In this document: piece by piece, positions 19,086 to 27,439 of the stretch
How the letters are laid out: every line of letters begins with the position of its first letter
How positions within the stretch are numbered: position 1 is the stretch's first letter
NCBI GenBank assembly: GCA_030386295.1
Contig: JANQAO010000001.1
Location: forward strand, 385,546 to 449,545
DNA length: 64,000 nt
Reading direction: 5' to 3'
Origin: Candidatus Persebacteraceae bacterium Df01
Lineage (GTDB): Bacteria > Pseudomonadota > Gammaproteobacteria > Tethybacterales > Persebacteraceae
Notes under the pieces: model-generated
The model's database searches: none
What the model was told of the DNA's origin: nothing
Seen by the model: the letters and a program-made list of their open reading frames with translations, nothing else
Position numbers and translations under genes: made by a program

Positions 19086-19091
19086 TAGAAT
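19086..19091 (+). promoter_or_regulatory. Candidate -10 box of the DNA ligase gene
   Basis: TAGAAT ends 9 bases before the ATG at 19101, so any leader would be very short. GCGGG next to the ATG is too close to serve as a normal ribosome-binding site. Confidence 0.35.
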
Positions 19092-19100
19092 GCTTGCGGG

Positions 19101-19994
19101 ATGAATCGGGTTTTCTTTAGACAAGCGCGGTATCGCATCGGCAATGTTATAAGGCAATTATTTTGTATTTTTGTCGTATTGTTGGTGTTGCCAGTTGCCG
19201 CTGGTGAACCGGTTGATTTGTTGCTAGCAAATAACTATCGCGATGACATTAATTTATCCGATTATTATGTGAGTGAAAAACTGGACGGCGTGCGTGCCTA
19301 TTGGGACGGTAAAAAACTGATTTCGCGCAAAGGCAATGTGTTTACAGCACCGACGTGGTTTGTTAAAAATTTTCCGGACGCGCCGCTAGACGGAGAGTTG
19401 TGGAGTGGTCGCGGGCAATTTGACTTTATCAGCGGTACGGTGCGCCGCGTTCAACCGCATGATGGCTGGAGTGAAATTGGTTACATGGTTTTTGACATGC
19501 CTGAGGCAGGTGGTGATTTTAGCAATCGCCTACAATTGTTGCAGGAAACTGTCACTGTTGCTAATACGCCATATTTGAAAGTGGTAAAACAAATCGAAGT
19601 GGCAGACAAAAAAACGCTTATGCAACGTATGAAACAAGTGGTAAACACTGGCGGCGAGGGACTGATGCTTCGGCGTAAAGATTCACTTTATCGCGGCGGG
19701 CGTAGCAATGACTTGCTTAAGCTCAAGTTATTTAATGACGCTGAGGCGGTGGTTATTGCGCATCATCCGGGGAAGGGAAAGTTTTTGGGCATGCTCGGCA
19801 GTTTGGGATTGCAGATGCCTAACGGCACGACATTTCACGTGGGAACCGGTTTTTCTAATGAACAGCGATTGTCCCCACCGCCTGTTGGTGCTGTTGTAAC
19901 ATACAAATATCAGGGGCTGACCAACAACGGTAAGCCGCGGTTTCCAGTTTTTTTGCGAGTGCGCAAAGATGAGCCTCCCAGCACTAAACCTTAA
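19101..19994 (+). CDS. ATP-dependent DNA ligase, small periplasmic type (Lig E-like)
   Basis: 297 residues. A hydrophobic leader (FCIFVVLLVLPVAAGE, ending near residue 35) looks like a signal peptide. The nucleotidyltransferase motif I is EKLDGVRAYWDG with the adenylated Lys60. Other motifs are SRKGN (Ia), PLDGELW (III), GEGLMLRRKDSLYRGGRS (IV) and LLKLKLF (V). A short OB fold follows. This matches minimal Lig E enzymes found in many Gram-negative bacteria, thought to act outside the cytoplasm and linked to DNA uptake or extracellular DNA. It is a single gene with no competence genes beside it. Convergent tRNA-Gly follows 8 bases after the stop. Confidence 0.88.
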   Translation: MNRVFFRQARYRIGNVIRQLFCIFVVLLVLPVAAGEPVDLLLANNYRDDINLSDYYVSEKLDGVRAYWDGKKLISRKGNVFTAPTWFVKNFPDAPLDGELWSGRGQFDFISGTVRRVQPHDGWSEIGYMVFDMPEAGGDFSNRLQLLQETVTVANTPYLKVVKQIEVADKKTLMQRMKQVVNTGGEGLMLRRKDSLYRGGRSNDLLKLKLFNDAEAVVIAHHPGKGKFLGMLGSLGLQMPNGTTFHVGTGFSNEQRLSPPPVGAVVTYKYQGLTNNGKPRFPVFLRVRKDEPPSTKP

Positions 19995-20002
19995 TTCGAA
20001 AT

Positions 20003-20076
20003 TGGAGCGGGTGAAGGGAATCGAACCCTCGCTCTCAGCATGGGAAGCTGATGTTCTACCATTGGACCACACCCGC
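20003..20076 (-). tRNA. tRNA-Gly(CCC)
   Basis: The minus strand folds as a 74-base cloverleaf: acceptor GCGGGTG/CACCCGC, anticodon stem TCAGC/GCTGA with loop TTCCCAT, giving anticodon CCC, and T-loop GGTTCGATTCC. The 3' CCA is encoded (bases 20003-20005 on the opposite strand). Confidence 0.95.
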
Positions 20077-20087
20077 GCTCAGACTAA

Positions 20088-20093
20088 ATTATA
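20088..20093 (-). promoter_or_regulatory. -10 box of tRNA-Gly
   Basis: Perfect TATAAT on the minus strand, 11 bases before the tRNA 5' end, so transcription would start only a few bases upstream of the mature RNA. The -35 box is not evident. Confidence 0.45.
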
Positions 20094-20202
20094 ATGGACA
20101 CTCGGCGTACGATGATGTGGGAAATGAGTGAAACGGTTGATGTTTCTTTGTTACTGGTTGATTGTTAGAAAATTAGTTGCCGTCTGCCGGAAACGCCTGA
20201 TT

Positions 20203-20208
20203 TATAAT
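20203..20208 (+). promoter_or_regulatory. -10 box of ileS, very short leader predicted
   Basis: Perfect TATAAT ends 10 bases before the ileS ATG at 20219. No ribosome-binding site lies between them. A TTGCCG sits 20 bases upstream, which is too far for a good -35. Confidence 0.42.
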
Positions 20209-20218
20209 TTCGTTCTTC

Positions 20219-23002
20219 ATGTCTAAAAAATACGCCGAAACTCTCAATCTATTTGATTCGCCTTTTCCCATGCGAGGGAATTTGGCTAAACGCGAGCCAG
20301 ATATGCTGGCCGCTTGGGAGCGTCGGCAGTTATATCAGCAGGTACGAAAAACTGCGCGTGGACGTAAAACTTTTGTATTGCATGATGGACCTCCTTACGC
20401 CAATGGTGATTTGCATGTCGGTCACGTCGTCAACAAAGTACTCAAAGATATTATTGTCCGCTCAAAGACGCTGGCTGGTTATGATGCACCCTACAAACCC
20501 GGTTGGGATTGTCACGGATTGCCCATTGAGCATCAAGTAGAAAAAAGCGGTGGCGACCGCGCGAACCCAGATGCTTTTCGCCGCCAATGTCGCACCTTTG
20601 CCGAAACACAAATTGTTCGGCAAAAAGCAGGTTTTATCCGTATGGGCGTGTTTGGTGACTGGAATAATCCATATAAAACGATGGACGTTTCTACCGAAGC
20701 TGGCATTATCCGTATGCTGGGTAACATTTATAAGCGTGGTCTTATCTCGCATCGATTAAAGTCGGTGTCGTGGTGTGTGAATTGCGAATCAGCATTGGCC
20801 GAAGCAGAAATAGAATACGAAGATCACCAATCGCTGGCGGTGGATGTGGCTTTTGCTGCCGCCGATAGTGTTGCAGTTAATCACGTTTTTGGTGTCGCCA
20901 GCAAAACGTCGGTATTTGCCGTTATCTGGACTACCACCACCTGGACACTACCGGCCAATCGTGCTATTGTTGTGCATCCAGAATTGGAATATGTGCTGGT
21001 GGAAACCACCGATAAGCGCCGGTTTATCGTTGCGGAAAACCTACGCGAGGCATCGCTGGCACGCTGGAACATGGCAGCGGCAACAATTATCGGGCGTGCC
21101 AAAGGTGCGGCGTTGGGTGGGTTAGCTTTTCGTCATCCTTTTTATGAACGTGAGTCAATGTTATTGACTGGTGAGCACGTGACTGCCGAAGTCGGTACTG
21201 GTTTGGTGCATACTGCGCCGGCACATGGCGAAGATGATTTTAATGTAGGCATCAAACACGGGCTACCGTTGGAGTCACCAGTAGACGGTGGCGGATATTT
21301 TATTGCCTCACTGCCGTTGTTTGGGGGTATGAAAGCGCAAGATGCGGTGCTGCACATTGCCGATATGCTGGCACAGAGCGGCCATTTATTAGCACGTGAA
21401 AATTATTCACACTCTTATCCCAAGTGTTGGCGGCATAAATCACCAATTGTATTTCGTACCGATTGGCAGTGGTTTATGGATATGGATGTGCCGTTTGCCG
21501 AAGGCCGCACACTACGCGAGACCGCGCGACAGGCGATTGCGGAAACGACATTTTGTCCACCGTGGGGAAAAAATCGTATAGATGCGATGGTGGCTGGGCG
21601 TCCTAACTGGTGTTTATCTCGGCAACGCTTTTGGAATGTGCCGATTCCTTTTTTCCTGCACAAGGAAACTGGGCAATTGCACCCGCGCACCGCTGAGATT
21701 GTTGAGCAAGCGGCGGGGATTGTTGAGCAAGGAGGTATTGAAGCTTGGTTTGCTATCAGCACCAAAGCTGTGCTGGGTGATGAGGCTGACAACTATGACA
21801 AAGTCCGCGACACGCTGGATGTGTGGTTCGATTCCGGTGCAACCCACTACGCTGTGATGGGTTGGACGGGTGACGAGGCATCTCGCCCTGATATGTATCT
21901 GGAAGGATCTGACCAGCATCGTGGTTGGTTTCAGTCTTCGCTAATGACCGGTTGCGCAACGCATGGACGCGCGCCCTACCGGCAGGTTCTCACACATGGT
22001 TTTGTCATTGCTGGTGACGGTCGAAAAATGAGTAAATCATTGGGTAATGCCATGTCACCAGAAGATATTATTAACGATAAGGGCGCGGATATTTTGCGTC
22101 TGTGGGTGGGAAGTTCTGATTACGGCGGTGAGATTTCGCTGTCGGATGAGATTCTCAACAGAGTGATTGAAATCTATCGACGGGTGCGTAATACGGTGCG
22201 CTTTCTGCTTGTGAATGTGTCAGATTTTAGTCCGCAAGCGGATATTGTCGTGCCCGATGATATGTTGGAAATAGACCGACTCATGCTAGGGCGCACTGAA
22301 ATATTTCGTCAAGCCATTGTTGCGCACTATGACAATTATGATTTCCACGAGGCGGTTAGGCGGTTACATCGTTTTTGTTCTGTGGAGCTGGGTAGCTTTT
22401 ATTTGGATATTCTCAAAGACCGGTTGTACACTTGCCCGCAAAATTCTCATTCCCGCCGTTCGGCACAAAGTGCGTTGTATCACATTACTGAGTTGCTGAT
22501 TAAAGCGATAGCGCCGGTATTGTGCTTTACCGCCGATGAAGCGTGGCGGGCGTTAGTCGGTGATGAAGAAGACAGCCCTCTATTGCATACGTGGGAGGCG
22601 TCATTGCCGCAGGCAGATGATGGCGAAGTATTGGCAAAAAAATGGATGGCGATTGATGAGTGGCGTGCGTTGGCGCTACGTGAAATTGAAGTTCAGCGCG
22701 CTGCCGGTAACATTCGTTCGTCATTGGAGGCGGAAGTGGAGTTTGCTGGTGACGCAGATTCGCTATCTTCACTACAATCGCTCGGAAGCGAGGCTCGACA
22801 TGCGTTTATTGTTTCTGCCGTATCTTTCGTGGAGCAACCGGACTCAACGCCAGCAGTTACGGTGCGCAAGTCGGCACACACAAAATGCGCGCGTTGTTGG
22901 CACCACGAAGCCGATATTGGTGTACACGTAGTGCATGCAGAATTGTGTGGCCGCTGCGTGGCAACATTGAGTGGTAGCGATGGTGGTCGTCGTTTTGTTT
23001 AG
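20219..23002 (+). CDS. ileS: Isoleucyl-tRNA synthetase
   Basis: 927 residues, cytosolic class I synthetase charging tRNA-Ile. The HIGH motif appears as PYANGDLHVGH (near 59-69) and KMSKS as GRKMSKSLGN (Lys603). An editing (CP1) domain lies between them. The C-terminal zinc finger is present: CARCW, then CGRC near the end. Length agrees with bacterial IleRS. The start at 20219 gives the usual MSKKYAETLNLFDSPFPMRGN opening. lspA follows after 22 bases, the common ileS-lspA pairing; ribF, often upstream in gammaproteobacteria, is absent here. Confidence 0.97.
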   Translation: MSKKYAETLNLFDSPFPMRGNLAKREPDMLAAWERRQLYQQVRKTARGRKTFVLHDGPPYANGDLHVGHVVNKVLKDIIVRSKTLAGYDAPYKPGWDCHGLPIEHQVEKSGGDRANPDAFRRQCRTFAETQIVRQKAGFIRMGVFGDWNNPYKTMDVSTEAGIIRMLGNIYKRGLISHRLKSVSWCVNCESALAEAEIEYEDHQSLAVDVAFAAADSVAVNHVFGVASKTSVFAVIWTTTTWTLPANRAIVVHPELEYVLVETTDKRRFIVAENLREASLARWNMAAATIIGRAKGAALGGLAFRHPFYERESMLLTGEHVTAEVGTGLVHTAPAHGEDDFNVGIKHGLPLESPVDGGGYFIASLPLFGGMKAQDAVLHIADMLAQSGHLLARENYSHSYPKCWRHKSPIVFRTDWQWFMDMDVPFAEGRTLRETARQAIAETTFCPPWGKNRIDAMVAGRPNWCLSRQRFWNVPIPFFLHKETGQLHPRTAEIVEQAAGIVEQGGIEAWFAISTKAVLGDEADNYDKVRDTLDVWFDSGATHYAVMGWTGDEASRPDMYLEGSDQHRGWFQSSLMTGCATHGRAPYRQVLTHGFVIAGDGRKMSKSLGNAMSPEDIINDKGADILRLWVGSSDYGGEISLSDEILNRVIEIYRRVRNTVRFLLVNVSDFSPQADIVVPDDMLEIDRLMLGRTEIFRQAIVAHYDNYDFHEAVRRLHRFCSVELGSFYLDILKDRLYTCPQNSHSRRSAQSALYHITELLIKAIAPVLCFTADEAWRALVGDEEDSPLLHTWEASLPQADDGEVLAKKWMAIDEWRALALREIEVQRAAGNIRSSLEAEVEFAGDADSLSSLQSLGSEARHAFIVSAVSFVEQPDSTPAVTVRKSAHTKCARCWHHEADIGVHVVHAELCGRCVATLSGSDGGRRFV

Positions 23003-23024
23003 AGTGTATTAGATTCAAAAACGC

Positions 23025-23501
23025 ATGCGCGTGTGGCAATGGCGAGCGGTGCTGGTAGTGTTGATTATTGTCGTTGCTGACCAGTGGACTAAGTGGTTGG
23101 TAGTGCATTCATCGCTGACTCAGCAATCGATTGAGTTAACACCATTTTTGCGTCTGGTGTACGCCGAAAACACCGGTGCTGCATTTAGTTTTCTCGCTAA
23201 TGTTGGCGACTGGGGGCGTTGGTTATTGCTGGCGGCGTCTTTTTTTATTTGTGTGATATTACTTGTTTGGTTGCAACGTGCTACTCGTCCGATAGAAATC
23301 ACTGCGCTTATTTTGATTCTCGGTGGGGCAGTGGGTAATGTAATTGACCGCGTGCGACAGGGTTATGTAGTAGATTTTATAGATATACATATTGGCACGT
23401 ATCATTGGCCAGCGTTTAATATTGCTGATTCTGCTATCACCGTTGGCGCAGTTGTATTGGTGTTGGTGGTTTTTGCTGGAGAAAAAAAAGACAGCGAATA
23501 G
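23025..23501 (+). CDS. lspA: Lipoprotein signal peptidase LspA
   Basis: 158 residues, an inner-membrane aspartyl protease that removes signal peptides from prolipoproteins. Four hydrophobic helices are visible. The family boxes are present: ADQWTKW, YAENTGAAFSF, GNVIDRVRQGYVVDFID (first catalytic Asp) and FNIADSAITVG (second catalytic Asp). It is in an operon with ileS. It converges on ilvA with 11 bases between stops. Confidence 0.96.
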   Translation: MRVWQWRAVLVVLIIVVADQWTKWLVVHSSLTQQSIELTPFLRLVYAENTGAAFSFLANVGDWGRWLLLAASFFICVILLVWLQRATRPIEITALILILGGAVGNVIDRVRQGYVVDFIDIHIGTYHWPAFNIADSAITVGAVVLVLVVFAGEKKDSE

Positions 23502-23512
23502 TGAATGTTTTA

Positions 23513-25060
23513 TTAACGTTGTCCTTCTAAAAACAGTCGGTACGCCGGGTTATTTACTTCCAACGTGTGGGGATAACCCACGTCGCGCAAAAATTTGTCA
23601 AACTGTTTTCTCTCCGCCGGAGGTACTTGCATTCCCACCAAAACTCGACCAGCATCAGCACCGTTGTTGCGGTAGTGGAATAAACTAATATTCCAGTTAA
23701 ATCTAGAGATTCCCAAGGTGTTGAGAAATTTCATCAGCGCTCCTGGTTTTTCGGGGTACTCAAAACGATACAGCAATTCGTTGGTAGCGGGAGCGCGTCC
23801 TCCTACCATGTGGCGGATGTGTGTTTTTGCCATTTCATCATCGGTTAAATCAATAGTTGGCAGATTGTGTGCGCGCAACTTTTGTAGTAACTGGCGACGT
23901 TCAGCGGTACCTTGAATCTCTACGCCGACAAAAATATGCGCCTTATTGGGGTCATCCATGCGATAGTTAAATTCGGTGATATTGCGTTTTTCCAGTAAGG
24001 CGCAAAACTGGCGAAAACTGCCTGGTCGTTCGGAAATCGTCACTGCGAACAGCGCTTCGCGTTGTTCTCCTACTTCTGCACGCTCGGCAATAAAACGCAA
24101 ACGGTCAAAATTCATGTTGGCGCCACAGGCTAAGGCAATCAGGTTTTTATTTCGCCACCGATTTCGGGCAGCATAGCGCTTGAGGCCGGCGATGGCCAGT
24201 GCACCACCAGGTTCAAAAATCACTCGCGTGTCTTCATATAAGTCTTTTACTGCAGCACACAACGCGTCGTTGTTGACTACAATAACATCGTCCAGCAATT
24301 CACGAGCAAAAGCAAACGGTAATCGCCCCGGCTGTTTGACCGCTACGGCATCGGCAAAAGCGCCAACCTGTGGTAGCTGAACCCGTCGTCCCGCAACCAA
24401 AGAAGCGTGCATGGAAGCCGATTCTTCTGCTTCTACGCCAATGATGCGCACATCGGGACGTAAGGCCTTTACGTAAGCCGCTATGCCGGTTATCAGACCG
24501 CCTCCACCGATAGCGCAAAATATTGCCTGTAACGGCGCTGGGTGTTGACGCAGAATTTCAGCAGCGATAGTGCCATTGCCGGCGATAATATCCTTGTCGT
24601 CAAATGGTGGAATAAACACGGCGCCGGTTTCTCTGGCTGTTTGTTGCGCCGTCAAATTAGCATCATCAAAACTGTCGCCGGTTAGTACTACTTTTGCCCC
24701 TCTCGCTCGCACTGCTTCCACTTTAATGCGCTGAGCATGGCGTGGCATAAAAATAGAAGCGCGGCAGCCCAGTTTTTGTGCAGACAAGGCAACTCCTTGA
24801 GCGTGATTGCCAGCAGATGCAGCAATCACTCCTTTTTTGAGCCGTGCTGCCGGCAAGCGCGTCATTTTATGATAGGCTCCGCGAATTTTAAAAGAAAAAA
24901 CGGAATGCATATCTTCACGCTTAATCAATATCTTATTGCTAACTTGCGCGGATAAGGCCGGCATTGTGGTTAGCGGTGTTTCGCGCACCAAATCATAAAT
25001 GCGAGTATTAATGACACTGCGAATCAATGATTCTTGAAACGATTTGAGTTCTTTTTTCAT
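23513..25060 (-). CDS. ilvA: Biosynthetic threonine dehydratase IlvA
   Basis: 515 residues. PLP-dependent deamination of threonine to 2-oxobutyrate, the first step of isoleucine synthesis. The PLP lysine is Lys58 in SFKIRGAYHK, followed by ASAGNHAQGVA and the glycine loop IGGGGLITG. Two C-terminal ACT-like regulatory modules are present: EQREALFAVTISERPGSFRQF and APATNELLYRFEYPEKPGAL. The full allosteric form is therefore present, presumably inhibited by isoleucine. A TACAAT -10 box ends 7 bases before the ATG with no ribosome-binding site. Confidence 0.96.
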   Translation of the reverse strand: MKKELKSFQESLIRSVINTRIYDLVRETPLTTMPALSAQVSNKILIKREDMHSVFSFKIRGAYHKMTRLPAARLKKGVIAASAGNHAQGVALSAQKLGCRASIFMPRHAQRIKVEAVRARGAKVVLTGDSFDDANLTAQQTARETGAVFIPPFDDKDIIAGNGTIAAEILRQHPAPLQAIFCAIGGGGLITGIAAYVKALRPDVRIIGVEAEESASMHASLVAGRRVQLPQVGAFADAVAVKQPGRLPFAFARELLDDVIVVNNDALCAAVKDLYEDTRVIFEPGGALAIAGLKRYAARNRWRNKNLIALACGANMNFDRLRFIAERAEVGEQREALFAVTISERPGSFRQFCALLEKRNITEFNYRMDDPNKAHIFVGVEIQGTAERRQLLQKLRAHNLPTIDLTDDEMAKTHIRHMVGGRAPATNELLYRFEYPEKPGALMKFLNTLGISRFNWNISLFHYRNNGADAGRVLVGMQVPPAERKQFDKFLRDVGYPHTLEVNNPAYRLFLEGQR

Positions 25061-25067
25061 AGTCCGT

Positions 25068-25097
25068 ATTGTAGGGGAGTAGTGAATATTGAGTTAA
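25068..25097 (-). promoter_or_regulatory. ilvA promoter, predicted leaderless
   Basis: Minus-strand -10 box TACAAT at 25068-25073 and -35 box TTAACT at 25092-25097 with an 18-base spacer. The -10 ends 7 bases before the ATG at 25060, which puts the start of transcription at or beside the start codon. Confidence 0.55.
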
Positions 25098-25142
25098 CGG
25101 TGTTGATGTTCGAATCAAAAATGGGGGACGTTATCGGTGGTT

Positions 25143-26468
25143 TTAGCCAAACATTTCTGCTGTAATTGAGTCGTACCACGCACGTGCTTGGCGGGCTTCT
25201 TGGTGGCGAATCTCAGCGCTTGCTTTTCTGGGACTCATACTGGTGGCTTTGTCTATGGGTACAATGGTTTGACCATCAGCACGATATGCTGATGTTACCG
25301 AAATCCCATAATCTGGTGTTACAAGGCTGTGGCAGATATTATCCAAATTTGATGTTGGTGGGGCATTATTTTGTAGCAGGTTGACAATGGCCGCAGCTGC
25401 CGCTTTGCCTTGGGCGCTGGCTGAATACCCCGATTTGGTCATACGTCCAGCGTGGGCGGCGTCGCCGATAACATGCACTCCTGCAATCTGCGTGGATTCA
25501 AAGGTTAGTGTATTAATCGGGCACCAGCCACTGTCGTCGGTCAGGCCGGAATTAATGGCTATTTCGCCGGCATGTTGTGGTGGGATGTAATTAATTACGT
25601 CCCCTCGTTCTTCGCCAAATTCGGTTTTTACCATCATGCGGTTGATGTCAATCGCTTCTACTAGTCCGCCGGCTTCCGCCGAACGCCATTCAATCATATC
25701 ACCGTAAAAATTTTCCCATCCGTCGGTAAAAAGTGTTTGCTGAGAAAATCCTTCTTTGCTGTCTAAAATTAATATTTTGCAGGCTGGTTTATGGAGTTGC
25801 AGATAGTGAGCGATAAGCCCGGTGCGTTCGTATGGCGCGGGTGGGCAGCGGTACGGTGGTGGTGGCGGCATAATGATTACTACCCCACCGTCGGGCATTG
25901 CTTCCAGTTGACGGCGCAAGATCGTGGTTTGTTCGCCCGCCCGCCAAGCATGAGGGATGCGGGCGGTATCTTTAGCCGAATAACCAGGCAGTCGATTATT
26001 ATAAAAATCAATGCCCGGCGCCACTAGTACACGATCATACGGCACTTGTGATCCGTCCGTTAATATTACGCTACCGTTTCCTGTTTTTTGAGCTCGTCCA
26101 TGCACTACACGTACACCGTGCTGGCTTAGAGTTGTATATTTATGGCAAATAGTTTTTACCGGCACAACGCCGGCGAGGACTAAGTTGCTGAGTGGACAAG
26201 TGTAATAGGCCTTATGTTGTTCAATGAGTGTGACTGCCAAGTTGGGGTTCAATATTTTTAATTGTTTGGCTGCAATAGCGCCGCCAAAACCACCGCCAAT
26301 CACAGTCACTTTGGCGTTGTAACCTCCGATTGCGGGAAACGCTATTGCTCCCGTTGCTGCGAGTAGACCGCTGCAGAATGCTCGGCGCGATGAATGATGT
26401 GCGTTGACAACTTGATTGTGTTGCTTTTCTTCACGTGAGGCGGCACGTTTTTTTGGTATGGCTTTCAT
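25143..26468 (-). CDS. FccB-like sulfide dehydrogenase flavoprotein
   Basis: 441 residues. A twin-arginine-type leader (SSRRAFCSGLLAATGAIAFP, Arg28-Arg29) is followed by the FAD loop VTVIGGGFGGAIAAKQL. Redox cysteines occur in YYTCPLSN (Cys91) and PYRCPPAPYER (Cys208), and a further one in WCPINTL. This is the pattern of flavocytochrome c sulfide dehydrogenase FccB/SoxF, which oxidises sulfide in the periplasm. The usual cytochrome partner FccA is not adjacent. A run of five prolines precedes PYRCPP. The promoter faces that of rlmB in a 46-base gap. Confidence 0.87.
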   Translation of the reverse strand: MKAIPKKRAASREEKQHNQVVNAHHSSRRAFCSGLLAATGAIAFPAIGGYNAKVTVIGGGFGGAIAAKQLKILNPNLAVTLIEQHKAYYTCPLSNLVLAGVVPVKTICHKYTTLSQHGVRVVHGRAQKTGNGSVILTDGSQVPYDRVLVAPGIDFYNNRLPGYSAKDTARIPHAWRAGEQTTILRRQLEAMPDGGVVIIMPPPPPYRCPPAPYERTGLIAHYLQLHKPACKILILDSKEGFSQQTLFTDGWENFYGDMIEWRSAEAGGLVEAIDINRMMVKTEFGEERGDVINYIPPQHAGEIAINSGLTDDSGWCPINTLTFESTQIAGVHVIGDAAHAGRMTKSGYSASAQGKAAAAAIVNLLQNNAPPTSNLDNICHSLVTPDYGISVTSAYRADGQTIVPIDKATSMSPRKASAEIRHQEARQARAWYDSITAEMFG

Positions 26469-26475
26469 TAATAAA

Positions 26476-26481
26476 AATATA
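26476..26481 (-). promoter_or_regulatory. Extended -10 box of fccB-like gene, predicted leaderless
   Basis: Minus-strand TGCTATATT, an extended -10, ends 7 bases before the ATG at 26468. No ribosome-binding site is present. The expected -35 position overlaps the -10 box of the divergent rlmB gene. Confidence 0.45.
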
Positions 26482-26502
26482 GCACAGTGAGCGCGTCACG
26501 GT

Positions 26503-26508
26503 TAGAAT
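26503..26508 (+). promoter_or_regulatory. -10 box of rlmB, predicted leaderless
   Basis: TAGAAT ends 6 bases before the rlmB ATG at 26515, with no ribosome-binding site. Its -35 position falls on the -10 box of the divergent fccB-like gene. Confidence 0.42.
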
Positions 26509-26514
26509 GCGCCT

Positions 26515-27288
26515 ATGCGAGCGCGGTCAAAAAAGGCAGTATTTGCTGCATCATCTGATAATGCCGGCAGTATAACTGTCTGCGGGGTACGAACCGTCAG
26601 TGCCATGCTGGAAGCGGGTCGTTTGCGCTACTTGCTGGTAACGCATACCAGTAACAGCCGAGTACAAGAGATTCTTTATAAGGCTGAAAAAAAATCGATT
26701 CCGATTCGCCAAGTTGCCGACGTTGAACTTGTGCGATTATCTGATAATTCTCAACATCAAGGTGTTGCCGGTTTGGCCGAGCCGCCTGTCGCTGATTGGC
26801 GACAGTTGTTGAGGCGGGCCGAAGCGCCGTTAGTCGTGTTGGACGGTGTAACCGATCCGCGCAATTTGGGAGCGGTATTGCGTGTAGGCCGGGCTTTTGC
26901 CGTTGCTGCCGTCGTCATGCCGAGTCGCCGTAGTGCGCCATTATCAGCAGCGGCAGCAAAAGCTTCTTGTGGTGCGGCGGCATTTGTGCCGCTGCATCGG
27001 GTAACTAATTTGCGTCGTGCACTAACGGAAATTAAACAAGCTGGCTGGTTTGTGGTGGGTGCCTGTGAAGACGCAAAAATATCATTGGTAGATGCTACGC
27101 CGACTTCATCGTCGCCAATATGTTGGGTGTTTGGAGATGAAGGTAGCGGTTTGCGGCGGTTGACTGTTGAAAATTGCGACTTACTGGCACGTATTCCTAC
27201 CGTGGTAGGAGAGGCGGGTTGTTTAAACGTGGCCACCGCTTGTGCTGCTTGCCTAGCTACTGGTGCAAACAGGTGGTTCCCCGAGTAG
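26515..27288 (+). CDS. rlmB: 23S rRNA (guanosine-2'-O)-methyltransferase RlmB
   Basis: 257 residues of the SpoU/TrmH family with an N-terminal substrate-binding domain (AMLEAGRLRYLLVT) and a C-terminal knotted SAM fold. The three SpoU motifs are visible: DPRNLGAVLR, CWVFGDEGSGLRRL and GCLNVATACAACL. RlmB methylates G2251 of 23S rRNA in E. coli; related TrmH-type specificities cannot be fully excluded. The last five codons and the stop lie on the strand opposite the 3' end of tRNA-Asn, so the two genes overlap tail to tail by 15 bases. Confidence 0.92.
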   Translation: MRARSKKAVFAASSDNAGSITVCGVRTVSAMLEAGRLRYLLVTHTSNSRVQEILYKAEKKSIPIRQVADVELVRLSDNSQHQGVAGLAEPPVADWRQLLRRAEAPLVVLDGVTDPRNLGAVLRVGRAFAVAAVVMPSRRSAPLSAAAAKASCGAAAFVPLHRVTNLRRALTEIKQAGWFVVGACEDAKISLVDATPTSSSPICWVFGDEGSGLRRLTVENCDLLARIPTVVGEAGCLNVATACAACLATGANRWFPE

Positions 27289-27350
27289 GACTCGAACCTA
27301 CGACAGTGCGGTTAACAGCCGCATGCTCTACCAGCTGAGCTATCGAGGAA
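27274..27350 (-). tRNA. tRNA-Asn(GTT)
   Basis: The minus strand forms a full cloverleaf: acceptor TTCCTCG/CGGGGAA, anticodon loop CTGTTAA with anticodon GTT, T-loop GGTTCGAGTCC and an encoded CCA. The 3' end overlaps the rlmB stop codon on the other strand. Confidence 0.95.
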
Positions 27351-27363
27351 TAAATTATTTAAT

Positions 27364-27391
27364 ATTATACAAGACTTGGTGAGCGGAGTAA
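27364..27391 (-). promoter_or_regulatory. tRNA-Asn promoter
   Basis: Minus-strand -10 box TATAAT at 27364-27369 and -35 box TTACTC at 27386-27391 with a 16-base spacer. The -10 ends 13 bases before the tRNA 5' end. Confidence 0.55.
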
Positions 27392-27426
27392 GTCGTTTTC
27401 GCTTGGCGGCTGGCGGCGGACACGCA

Positions 27427-27432
27427 TACAAT
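27427..27432 (+). promoter_or_regulatory. -10 box of ispH, predicted leaderless
   Basis: TACAAT ends 7 bases before the ispH ATG at 27440 and no ribosome-binding site is present. The -35 region is not clear. Confidence 0.42.
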
Positions 27433-27439
27433 AACGGCT

